Shown here piece by piece: positions 1 to 5,467 of a stretch of 6,392 nucleotides of DNA (position 1 is its first letter; each line of letters opens with the position of its first letter). Origin of the DNA: a bacterium (lineage in GTDB: Bacteria > JAMORN01); assembly GCA_027063545.1 (NCBI GenBank), contig JAMORN010000153.1:1-6392 (forward strand), given 5' to 3'. The translations under genes were made by a program, and so were the position numbers. The notes beneath the pieces were generated by a model. The model worked only from the letters and a program-made list of their open reading frames with translations, was not told the origin of the DNA and did not search any database.

Positions 1-2
1 AA

Positions 3-475
3 AAAAATGGAAAATCAAGAGATGGAAAATAAAGATATCTGTGCAAAGAGTGTGGGAGAAATTTCACTATAGGAGCAGAAAGATTAAAAAAACCAGAATC
101 TTTAAAAGAGCAAGCTTTAAAAATGATAGCTGAAGGCTCTTCGATTTCCGCAGTATCAAGAATATTAAATATTTCTCCTTGGATAATTTCCACTTGGATT
201 CAAAGAGAAGGAAAACGTTTATTGAAAGAACATGAAAAAAAAGCAAAAACTTTTGCAAAAAAAGTTTGAAGGAAGAAGTAGAAGAAATAATATATGATTA
301 CAAAGTATATTGGGGAAATATAAATGAGAAAAAGTAAAAAAACGGTAAGTTTAAAGAGGTAAATAGAAATGAAGCTTTGCATTCTTGGTTAAGAGCAAAA
401 AATGCGGGAGGTGTGATAAAATTTACATAGTTTTTGGGGCAATCCTAGTTTAAAACATGCTTAAACACTCGTTAG
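3..475 (+). pseudogene. Degenerate IS1-family transposase (InsA-InsB' type)
   Basis: Frame 3 reads KNGKSRDGK, a TAA stop at 30-32 where the family usually has a Gln codon, then RYLCKECGRNF (second half of a CxxC zinc ribbon) and a helix-turn-helix around ALKMIAEGSSISAVSRILNI. It ends at TGA 267-269. Just before this a run of seven A (257-263) would allow a -1 shift into frame 2, giving SLKEEVEEIIYDYKVYWGN, which resembles the start of InsB joined directly to its late part. Most of the DDE domain (DE...D motifs, perhaps 70-100 residues) seems to be missing. Frame 2 continues to NRNEALHSWLRAK, an IS1-like C-terminal motif, but is broken by TAA 335-337, TAG 428-430 and TAG 446-448 before the natural stop at 473-475. 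At the two TAG sites the right-hand copy has CAG. The gene is dead. Confidence 0.78.
257..263 (+). other. Probable -1 programmed frameshift site (A7) of the IS
   Basis: Seven consecutive A residues lie two codons before the frame-3 stop at 267-269. A slip of one base backward here moves translation into frame 2, where a lysine/glutamate-rich InsB-like sequence opens. IS1-family elements are known to make InsAB' by -1 slippage on an A-rich heptamer at this point of the gene. The site is now vestigial, because stops lie on both sides. Confidence 0.55.
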
Positions 476-535
476 ATATTAGTCTTTATTATGGAGGCAA
501 ATCTAATGAATTTATCAGATTTTGATAAGAATACC
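318..535 (+). repeat. Left arm of an inverted repeat (IS 3' end)
   Basis: This arm matches the reverse complement of 6170-6392 with about eight substitutions, a one-base difference in an A run near 336-342 and a six-base deletion near 513 (about 96% identity by hand alignment). The right arm is limited by the window edge, so the real repeat may be longer. It contains the C-terminal transposase codons and about 60 noncoding bases up to the IS tip. Confidence 0.93.
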
Positions 536-550
536 AAAAGAGTTTATAGA
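522..550 (+). promoter_or_regulatory. Candidate hybrid promoter across the IS junction
   Basis: TTGATA (522-527) near the IS tip is followed by a 17-base spacer and TATAGA (545-550) in the flanking DNA. This matches 5 of 6 and 4 of 6 bases of the sigma70-type consensus. The predicted transcript would start near 556-558 and lead straight into the 577 gene. The right IS copy has TTAATA at the equivalent place, so the left copy has the better -35. AT-rich DNA gives such matches by chance, and no expression evidence is available. Confidence 0.4.
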
Positions 551-572
551 AAAAGAGCTAGAAGGAAGGTAA
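537..572 (+). pseudogene. Possible 3' tail of an upstream gene cut by the IS
   Basis: Directly after the IS tip, one frame reads KEFIEKELEGR and stops at TAA 570-572, four bases before the dehydratase start and overlapping its ribosome binding site. This spacing is typical of the end of a preceding operon gene. A charged helical tail followed by a stop would fit the C-terminus of a sugar-nucleotide enzyme, but eleven residues are too few to identify anything. It could equally be a chance reading frame. Confidence 0.3.
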
Positions 573-576
573 GAAA

Positions 577-1596
577 ATGAAAGTGCTAGTTACAGGTGGA
601 GCAGGCTTCATTGGAAGTCATTTTGCACGCCTTGCTTTAAAAAAGAGATATAAGGTAGTAGTTGTAGATAAACTAACTTATGCCGGAGACTTGGAAAGAA
701 TAAAGAATATTTTAGATGATATATCCTTTTATAAATGTGATATTTTAAATAAAGAATTTTTAGAGCATATTTTTGAGAAGGAAAAAGTAAACATAGTAGT
801 TCACTTTGCTGCAGAGAGTCACGTGGATAGAAGTATTTTAGAACCCGGTTTATTTTTAAAAACAAACATCCTTGGCACCCATACTCTTTTAGAGGTAGTA
901 AAAAATAAAGGTATAGATCTATTTATAAATATCTCAACTGACGAAATTTATGGAGATATAAAAAAAGGTGAAAATAGAGCTTTTAAAGAAACGGATCCTT
1001 TAAAGCCTAGTTCTCCTTATTCTTCTAGTAAGGCTTCTCAAGATTTACTTGCACAGAGCTACTATAGAACATATAACTTACCTATAATAACAATTAGACC
1101 ATCAAATAACTATGGACCTTGGCAATATCCAGAAAAATTTATTCCAGTAGTAATTTTAAAGGCTATAAAAGGAGAAAAAATTCCTATATACGGAACTGGA
1201 GAAAATGAAAGAGAGTGGCTTTATGTAGAAGACTGTGCGCAAGGTGTTTTAGCTGCAATCGAAAAGGGAAAAATAGGCAAAGTTTATAACTTAGGAAGTG
1301 GAAAAACATATAAAAATATAGATGTTGCAAAATATATTTTATCTTATTTGGATAAAATATATCCAAGAAAAGACGGGAAAAGCTACCTTGAGCAAATAAC
1401 ATTTGTAAAAGATAGACCTGGACATGATTTTAAATATTTCTTAAATTCTTCTAAGGCTAAAAAGGAATTAAACTGGGAAGCTAAAACTTCTTTTGAAGAG
1501 GGTATTAAGAAGACTATTGATTGGTACTTAAACAATCTAAATTGGCTTGAAAATAAATTACATGAACTTCAAAAATTTTGGGAGGAGGTATATTAG
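577..1596 (+). CDS. rfbB: dTDP-glucose 4,6-dehydratase
   Basis: This cytoplasmic NAD-dependent enzyme converts dTDP-glucose to dTDP-4-keto-6-deoxyglucose, the branch point for rhamnose, Fuc4NAc and related deoxysugars. The 339-residue length fits the RmlB/RffG family. The Rossmann motif TGGAGFIGS is at residues 6-14, DKLTYAG at 31-37 is the typical nucleotide-binding segment, and FAAESHVDRS is at 77-86. The catalytic TDE triad is at 121-123 and YSSSK (Tyr148, Lys152) is the short-chain dehydrogenase pair. RPSNNYGPWQ is at 174-183, and RPGHD at 280-284 is diagnostic of dTDP-glucose dehydratases. The start has the ribosome binding site AAGGAAGGT (562-570). The next gene begins four bases after the stop. 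It lies first in the operon, and the aminotransferase and transferase downstream point to Fuc4NAc rather than rhamnose as the product. RffG is an equivalent name. Confidence 0.95.
   Translation: MKVLVTGGAGFIGSHFARLALKKRYKVVVVDKLTYAGDLERIKNILDDISFYKCDILNKEFLEHIFEKEKVNIVVHFAAESHVDRSILEPGLFLKTNILGTHTLLEVVKNKGIDLFINISTDEIYGDIKKGENRAFKETDPLKPSSPYSSSKASQDLLAQSYYRTYNLPIITIRPSNNYGPWQYPEKFIPVVILKAIKGEKIPIYGTGENEREWLYVEDCAQGVLAAIEKGKIGKVYNLGSGKTYKNIDVAKYILSYLDKIYPRKDGKSYLEQITFVKDRPGHDFKYFLNSSKAKKELNWEAKTSFEEGIKKTIDWYLNNLNWLENKLHELQKFWEEVY
1581..1589 (+). promoter_or_regulatory. Ribosome binding site deciding the wecF start
   Basis: GGAGGAGGT lies inside the last codons of the dehydratase gene and 11 bases before ATG 1601. 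It supports 1601 over the upstream in-frame ATGs at 1547 and 1562, which lack such a site. The placement suggests translational coupling between the two genes. Confidence 0.6.
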
Positions 1597-1600
1597 AAGA

Positions 1601-2620
1601 ATGAAATTTTTACATATAGCTATTTTAGACAAGTTTATACCTCCTTATATAGATTTTATAAAAAATAACTTTGGTATAGATGAACATAAATTTGTCATTA
1701 TTGGAAAGAAAAAATATGAGTATGGTTTAACAGAAAATCATCCGGTAGAGTGGATAGACAAAAAGGTAAAAGTTTTTAATTTGATAAAATATATGTACAC
1801 AGCAAACAAAATCATTCTTCATGGATTATGGAACGAATATATTATTAGATTATTGTGTATGCAACCTTGGCTATTAAAAAAATGTTATTGGGTGGCGTGG
1901 GGAGGAGACTTCTATTTTCCAGAGAAACACTCAAAATTTAAACATTTTGTTATAAGAAATATAAGGTATATTCTTACTTTTTTAAAAGAGGATTTTAAAT
2001 ATATAAAAAAACATTATAAAACTAGAGCTACCATGTATGAATGTCTATGTTATACAAGTAATATTGCAGATGATTGTTTAGAGTTTACAAATAAGAATAA
2101 TAACAATGGAAATAAAAAAATTAAAGTTCTTATAGGGAATTCTGCAACAGAAACAAATAATCATTTTTACATTTTTGAGATATTAAAAAATATTAAAAAT
2201 AAAGAAAAGTATATATTCTATGTTCCTTTATCTTATGGTAACAAAGATTATGCTAAGAAAGTAATAGAGAAAGGGAAACAAATATTAGGAAATTCTTTTG
2301 TACCTTTAGTTAAATATATAGAGTATAAAAATTACTTAAAATTTTTATCTAGTATAGATATAGCTATTTTTGCTCATAATAGACAACAAGCTATGGGAAA
2401 TACTATAAAACTTCTTGCTATGGGTAAAAAGGTTTTTTTAAGAAAAAATACAAGTCAATGGAAATTATTCAAAGAACTTAATATTAAAGTTTACGATATA
2501 GAAAAATTAGATAAAACTTCTCTTATTCCTGAAGATATGTGTGAGAATATAAAAAAAGTAAAAGATTATTTTTCCTATAAAAACTTAAGAAAACAATGGG
2601 AGAAAATTTTTGAAATATAA
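1601..2620 (+). CDS. wecF: WecF-family (GT56) TDP-Fuc4NAc glycosyltransferase
   Basis: The enzyme probably transfers 4-acetamido-4,6-dideoxy-D-galactose from its dTDP donor to a polyprenyl-pyrophosphate-linked glycan at the inner face of the membrane. In enterobacteria WecF does this for common antigen lipid III; the acceptor here is unknown. Family marks in the 339-residue product are HGLWN (74-78), AWGGDFY (99-105), IGNSATETNNHF (178-189), PLSYGN (209-214) and HNRQQAMGN (259-267). The last resembles the FARQQGIGT segment of E. coli WecF (359 residues). No membrane span is evident, in keeping with a peripheral enzyme. The reading frame opens earlier (ATG at 1547), but that would overlap the dehydratase by 50 bases. 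ATG 1601, giving MKFLHIAI, begins at the expected first beta strand and follows GGAGGAGGT (1581-1589), although the 11-base spacing is long. Confidence 0.85.
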   Translation: MKFLHIAILDKFIPPYIDFIKNNFGIDEHKFVIIGKKKYEYGLTENHPVEWIDKKVKVFNLIKYMYTANKIILHGLWNEYIIRLLCMQPWLLKKCYWVAWGGDFYFPEKHSKFKHFVIRNIRYILTFLKEDFKYIKKHYKTRATMYECLCYTSNIADDCLEFTNKNNNNGNKKIKVLIGNSATETNNHFYIFEILKNIKNKEKYIFYVPLSYGNKDYAKKVIEKGKQILGNSFVPLVKYIEYKNYLKFLSSIDIAIFAHNRQQAMGNTIKLLAMGKKVFLRKNTSQWKLFKELNIKVYDIEKLDKTSLIPEDMCENIKKVKDYFSYKNLRKQWEKIFEI

Positions 2621-2637
2621 TTTTTCAAGGTTTTGAA

Positions 2638-3198
2638 ATGCCGTATTATACCAAAGAGGAATTAAAAAAAATGGGGTTTAAATATTTAGGAAAAAATGTA
2701 AAAATAAGTACGAAAGCAAGTATATATTATCCAGAAACTGTAGAGATTGGTGATAATAGTCGAATTGATGATTTTTGTATTATTTCTGGTAAAGTAAAGA
2801 TTGGGCGAAATGTACATATTGCACCTTTTTGTTTAGTTGCGGGTGGAGAGGAAGGAATTATTTTAGATGATTTCTCTGGTTTGGCATATGGTGTAAAAGT
2901 TTTTACTCGTTCAGATGATTATACCGGATTAACAATGACAAACCCTACAATACCTGAAAAATATAAAAAAGTAAAAAAAGCCCCAGTTTATATCGGTAAA
3001 CACTGTATAGTTGGAACAAATTCAATTATTTTTCCTGGCGTCAAGCTAGCTGAGGAAACTGCCGTAGGAGCTATGACTTTAGTAACAAAATCAACAGAAC
3101 CCTGGAGCGTTTACTTTGGTATTCCAGCCAAAAAAATAAAAAACAGAAAAAAAGATTTACTTAATCTGGAAAAAAAAATACCTAGAGGAAGAAGATAA
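2638..3198 (+). CDS. Left-handed beta-helix acyltransferase, probable dTDP-Fuc4N N-acetyltransferase
   Basis: The 186-residue protein is built of hexapeptide repeats such as VEIGDN (35-40), VKIGRN (53-58), VYIGKH (117-122) and the stretch CIVGTNSIIFPGVKLAEE. This predicts a trimeric left-handed beta-helix that uses acetyl-CoA. A longer insertion at about 89-111 (FTRSDDYTG, then TNPTIPEKY) is the external loop of the galactoside/xenobiotic acetyltransferase branch. GIPAKKI (161-167) is the usual end of the helix. The only histidines are His60 and His122. The gene lies between the WecF and WecE homologues and shares one base with the latter (TAATG), so it most likely acetylates the 4-amino group of dTDP-Fuc4N. 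In E. coli that job belongs to WecD, a GNAT-fold enzyme; VioB is a known beta-helix enzyme doing a parallel reaction. O-acetylation of the glycan is the main alternative. Confidence 0.83.
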   Translation: MPYYTKEELKKMGFKYLGKNVKISTKASIYYPETVEIGDNSRIDDFCIISGKVKIGRNVHIAPFCLVAGGEEGIILDDFSGLAYGVKVFTRSDDYTGLTMTNPTIPEKYKKVKKAPVYIGKHCIVGTNSIIFPGVKLAEETAVGAMTLVTKSTEPWSVYFGIPAKKIKNRKKDLLNLEKKIPRGRR

Positions 3199-4337
3199 TG
3201 TATAAAATTCCTTTTAATAAACCTTGCTATACTGGTAATGAAGATAAATACGTACTACAGGCTATGAGAAGTTCTCATATATCAGGAAATGGTCCATTTG
3301 GACAAAAATGTGAAAAATGGTTTGAGGAAAAACTAGATTGTAAAAGAGCTTTACTTACACCTTCCTGTACACACGCTCTTGAAATGGCCGCTATGCTTAT
3401 TAATATTGCACCTGGAGACGAAGTTATAATGCCCTCTTTTACTTTTGTATCCACAGCAAATGCTTTTGTGTTAAGAGGAGCAAAGGTAATATTTGTAGAT
3501 ATCAGACCAGATACTATGAACATAGATGAAAATTTGATAGAACAGGCAATTACGGAAAAAACTAAAGCGATTGTTGTTGTGCATTATGCAGGTGTTTCTT
3601 GTAATATGGATAAAATAATGGATATAGCAGAAAAATATAACTTATTTGTAATTGAAGATGCAGCTCAAGGAATGATGAGTTTTTATAAAGATAAACCTCT
3701 AGGAACAATTGGTCACCTTGGAACTTACAGTTTCCATGAAACAAAAAATTATACAAGTGCTGGAGAAGGAGGGCTTTTGATTATAAATGATGAAAAGTTT
3801 GTAGAAAGAGCAGAAATTATAAGAGAAAAAGGAACAAACAGAAGCCAGTTTTTTAAAGGTTTAGTAGATAAATATACATGGGTTGATATTGGAAGTAGTT
3901 ACCTAATGAATGATGTAAGTGCAGCTTACTTGTGGGGTCAACTTGAAAAAGCAGAAGAAATTTTGGAATATAGACTCAACGCCTGGAATTTTTATTATGA
4001 AAACTTAAAAAAATTAGAAAATAATGGATATCTGGAGTTACCTGTAATTCCAAAAAACTGTAAGCACAATGCTCATATTTTTTATATTAAATTGAAAAAT
4101 AAAAATATTAGGGACAAATTATTAAATTTTTTAAAGCAAAATGGAATCTTAGCCACATTTCATTATATTCCATTGCATATTTCCCCAGCTGGAAGGAAAT
4201 ATGGAGAATTTAGAGGTAAGGACGTATATACTACTAAGGAAAGTAGTAGATTAATAAGATTGCCTTTGTTTTATGGTATAAAAAAAGAAGAACAGTTATT
4301 TGTTGTTAGAAAAATAGAAGAATTCTTTAATATTTAA
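3198..4337 (+). CDS. wecE: dTDP-4-amino-4,6-dideoxygalactose transaminase (WecE/RffA)
   Basis: This PLP-dependent DegT/DnrJ/EryC1-family aminotransferase turns dTDP-4-keto-6-deoxyglucose into dTDP-Fuc4N, normally with glutamate as amino donor. The match to E. coli WecE (376 residues; 379 here) extends through the whole protein: IPFNKP at 4-9, LLTPSCT at 52-58, GDEVIMPSFTFVSTANAFVL at 73-92, FVDIRPDTMNID at 99-110, EDAAQG at 153-158 and SFHETKNYT at 178-186 with the probable PLP lysine Lys183. REKGTNRSQFF is at 209-219, DIGSSYLM at 230-237, FHYIPLH at 321-327 and YTTKES at 344-349. This degree of likeness separates it from VioA- or PseC-type relatives that act on other carbons or isomers. The start overlaps the preceding stop by one base (TAATG), with AGAGGAA at 3184-3190 as ribosome binding site. 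Confidence 0.95.
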   Translation: MYKIPFNKPCYTGNEDKYVLQAMRSSHISGNGPFGQKCEKWFEEKLDCKRALLTPSCTHALEMAAMLINIAPGDEVIMPSFTFVSTANAFVLRGAKVIFVDIRPDTMNIDENLIEQAITEKTKAIVVVHYAGVSCNMDKIMDIAEKYNLFVIEDAAQGMMSFYKDKPLGTIGHLGTYSFHETKNYTSAGEGGLLIINDEKFVERAEIIREKGTNRSQFFKGLVDKYTWVDIGSSYLMNDVSAAYLWGQLEKAEEILEYRLNAWNFYYENLKKLENNGYLELPVIPKNCKHNAHIFYIKLKNKNIRDKLLNFLKQNGILATFHYIPLHISPAGRKYGEFRGKDVYTTKESSRLIRLPLFYGIKKEEQLFVVRKIEEFFNI

Positions 4338-4350
4338 TTTACTTTTTAAG

Positions 4351-4357
4351 AGGAGGT
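4351..4357 (+). promoter_or_regulatory. Strong ribosome binding site of the 4368 gene
   Basis: AGGAGGT is a perfect Shine-Dalgarno core, 10 bases before ATG 4368, in a 30-base gap after the aminotransferase. It is stronger than the sites in front of the acyltransferase (AAGG) and the aminotransferase (AGAGGAA), and it argues that the unknown gene behind it is real and well translated. Confidence 0.75.
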
Positions 4358-4367
4358 TTAATAAAAA

Positions 4368-4808
4368 ATGGATGTTGCTCATAGAAGAGAAAATGCTATA
4401 AGAAGACTATTTGCTGAAGGTTTAAAATGTTGTCCAGATTTTCTTCAAAATTTTAACGGGAATGTTTTGGGTGTATATGGTGATCCAGCTGGACTGGCGA
4501 AAGCTGATATTTTAGATTGTAAAAATGAAAAGGATATAGAGAAATGTTTAAAACTTAAATATTTGGTTGGATATACCGTATTAGTTTTATTAAATGTTAT
4601 TGAACATTGTCAAAAGGATTTATCTAAAATTTTAAAGAAAGAGTTAAAGAATTTAGAAGATGATTTACTCTTTAAACTAAGAATATTAGATAATATGAAA
4701 TGTCCGCAGAATTGTGAAGATATTTTAAAAATTTTTGATGAACTAATAAATAACTATATATTAGATGAAAAAAATAATTTTATTTTGGAACAATGTTGCA
4801 ATAAATAA
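4368..4808 (+). CDS. Cysteine-rich protein of unknown function
   Basis: I do not recognise this 146-residue protein. It has nine cysteines (residues 21, 22, 51, 60, 81, 112, 116, 143, 144), including CC pairs near both ends and CPQNC at 112-116. The pattern is too irregular for a standard zinc finger or ferredoxin cluster but could bind metal or form disulfides. There is no signal peptide: the N-terminus is charged (DVAHRRENAIRR). A hydrophobic run at about 65-78 (YLVGYTVLVLLNVI) is short for a membrane span and may be a buried helix. The middle part (80-130) is rich in Lys, Glu and Leu and looks helical. The segment VYGDPAGLAKADI (36-48) is the most motif-like part. AGGAGGT precedes the start. 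It follows the aminotransferase by 30 bases and precedes another cysteine-rich gene by 28, so the three are probably cotranscribed. Confidence 0.8.
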   Translation: MDVAHRRENAIRRLFAEGLKCCPDFLQNFNGNVLGVYGDPAGLAKADILDCKNEKDIEKCLKLKYLVGYTVLVLLNVIEHCQKDLSKILKKELKNLEDDLLFKLRILDNMKCPQNCEDILKIFDELINNYILDEKNNFILEQCCNK

Positions 4809-4826
4809 AAATTAAATTTTAATTCT

Positions 4827-4832
4827 GGAGGT
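4827..4832 (+). promoter_or_regulatory. Ribosome binding site of the 4837 gene
   Basis: GGAGGT lies four bases before ATG 4837. The core is strong and the spacing slightly short. It supports the start chosen for the second cysteine-rich gene. Confidence 0.7.
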
Positions 4833-4836
4833 TAAA

Positions 4837-5220
4837 ATGAATAAAAATTCAAGACTAATGTTGAGAAAATTATTAGGCCCAAAAAAAGAAGAAAACTTAA
4901 TTCCAGTATTGGATCATCGTAAAACTCAGAGATTTTGTTTTGTGCAAAATAGGGATACTGGTACTGTTCATATAGCTTGTTGTGTAAAAGAGAATGATTC
5001 ATTTGAATGTTATAAAGAAAATATTGTTAATCTTAACTGCAAAAGTATGATAAACAAGTTAAAGTTAGAATATTTCAATGTTAGTCCATATTTAAAAAAA
5101 GATATAAGTAAAAGGTGTTTTACATTAGATGAGATAAGAAAAATAGCTGCAATTTTAGCTAATCTAGGTATAAACATATGTGCCAAATGTATATCCATGT
5201 TTTATACAAATAACCTATGA
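4837..5220 (+). CDS. Second small cysteine-rich protein of unknown function
   Basis: I do not recognise this 127-residue protein. It has eight cysteines (34, 48, 49, 58, 68, 94, 115, 118), with a CC pair and a C-terminal CAKC. A basic N-terminus (RLMLRKLLGPKK) is followed by a likely beta-rich part at about 31-60 (RFCFVQNRDTGTVHIACC) and then helices. FTLDEIRKIAAILANLGINI at 95-114 has the look of an amphipathic helix ending in the CxxC. No signal peptide or membrane span is evident. It shares a high cysteine content and a strong ribosome binding site with the gene 28 bases upstream, though not obvious sequence similarity, so the two may work as a pair. It is the last gene of the operon before a 247-base gap. 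The frame after its TGA stays open to TAG 5299-5301, but that extension has no recognisable content. Confidence 0.78.
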   Translation: MNKNSRLMLRKLLGPKKEENLIPVLDHRKTQRFCFVQNRDTGTVHIACCVKENDSFECYKENIVNLNCKSMINKLKLEYFNVSPYLKKDISKRCFTLDEIRKIAAILANLGINICAKCISMFYTNNL

Positions 5221-5467
5221 TGGCAAGAAACATTGGAAATTAAACAAAAAACTACATCTTCAATAAAATGGAGTGTATTATTAAGTATTTTTATTAGCTA
5301 GTTGTAAGGTTGTTTATACGAGGATATAATAAGTTACATATCATAAAAACATAATGAACATTTTTAGAAATAAACATAACTTCTTAATACAGAAATTACA
5401 TTCAAAAGATTAAATATTAACCAGTACCTTGAGTTAATAAAAATATTTTTTATAGGGAGAATATGAT
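5221..5467. other. 247-base intergenic region
   Basis: The gap separates the six-gene operon from the methyltransferase gene. It is very AT-rich. I see a promoter candidate at 5302-5330 and the methyltransferase ribosome binding site, but no tRNA, no clear GC-rich hairpin with a T run, and no repeat. A 19-codon frame at 5354-5413 lacks a ribosome binding site and was not called. Confidence 0.7.
5302..5330 (+). promoter_or_regulatory. Candidate sigma70-type promoter of the methyltransferase gene
   Basis: TTGTAA (5302-5307), a 17-base spacer and a perfect TATAAT (5325-5330) give a likely start near 5337 and a leader of about 130 bases before ATG 5468. The perfect -10 and the ideal spacing make it the best promoter match I found in the window. 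AT-rich sequence lowers its specificity. Confidence 0.5.

Larger units (their letters stand above)
1..535 (+). mobile_element. IS1-like insertion sequence remnant (left copy, cut by window edge)
   Basis: The stretch encodes, in pieces, an IS1-family transposase (InsA-like zinc-ribbon and helix-turn-helix part, then an InsB-like tail) followed by a short noncoding end. Its 3' boundary is set by comparison with the inverted copy at 6170-6392: similarity runs up to TAAGAATACC at 526-535 and then stops. Read outward-in, the element end is GGTATTCTTA, and a GG start resembles IS1-family terminal repeats. The 5' end lies outside the window. Several stops and an apparent loss of the central DDE catalytic region show that this copy cannot make its own transposase. 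Assignment to the IS1 family rests on protein motifs read by eye. Confidence 0.8.

Noticed and set aside
67-382. Two minus-strand frames opposite the left IS
   Set aside because: Their Phe/Leu/Ile-rich sequences are the antisense of Lys/Glu-rich transposase codons; the + strand reading gives a recognisable zinc ribbon and helix-turn-helix.
449-467. Near-palindrome GTTTAAAACATGCTTAAAC conserved in both IS copies as a possible operator
   Set aside because: It lies within the transposase reading frame and is shared simply because the two copies are nearly identical; its AT-rich arms need no special explanation.
608-865. Minus-strand open frame of 85 codons within the dehydratase gene
   Set aside because: It lies wholly opposite a well-conserved enzyme gene, has no recognisable motif and is rich in Leu, Tyr and Phe as expected for the antisense of AT-rich coding DNA. 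The same holds for the minus-strand frames at 1184-1402, 3275-3523, 3562-3756 and 5010-5198.
1547-1600. Upstream extension of the GT56 gene (18 extra codons)
   Set aside because: It would overlap the dehydratase by 50 bases, lacks its own ribosome binding site, and adds residues before the expected first beta strand; ATG 1601 follows GGAGGAGGT.
5221-5301. Read-through extension of the second cysteine-rich gene past TGA
   Set aside because: The frame is open for 26 codons after the stop, but no selenocysteine-type hairpin or homology is apparent, and this length is common by chance.
5354-5413. A 19-codon frame in the intergenic region
   Set aside because: No ribosome binding site precedes the ATG and the composition is unremarkable for AT-rich DNA.
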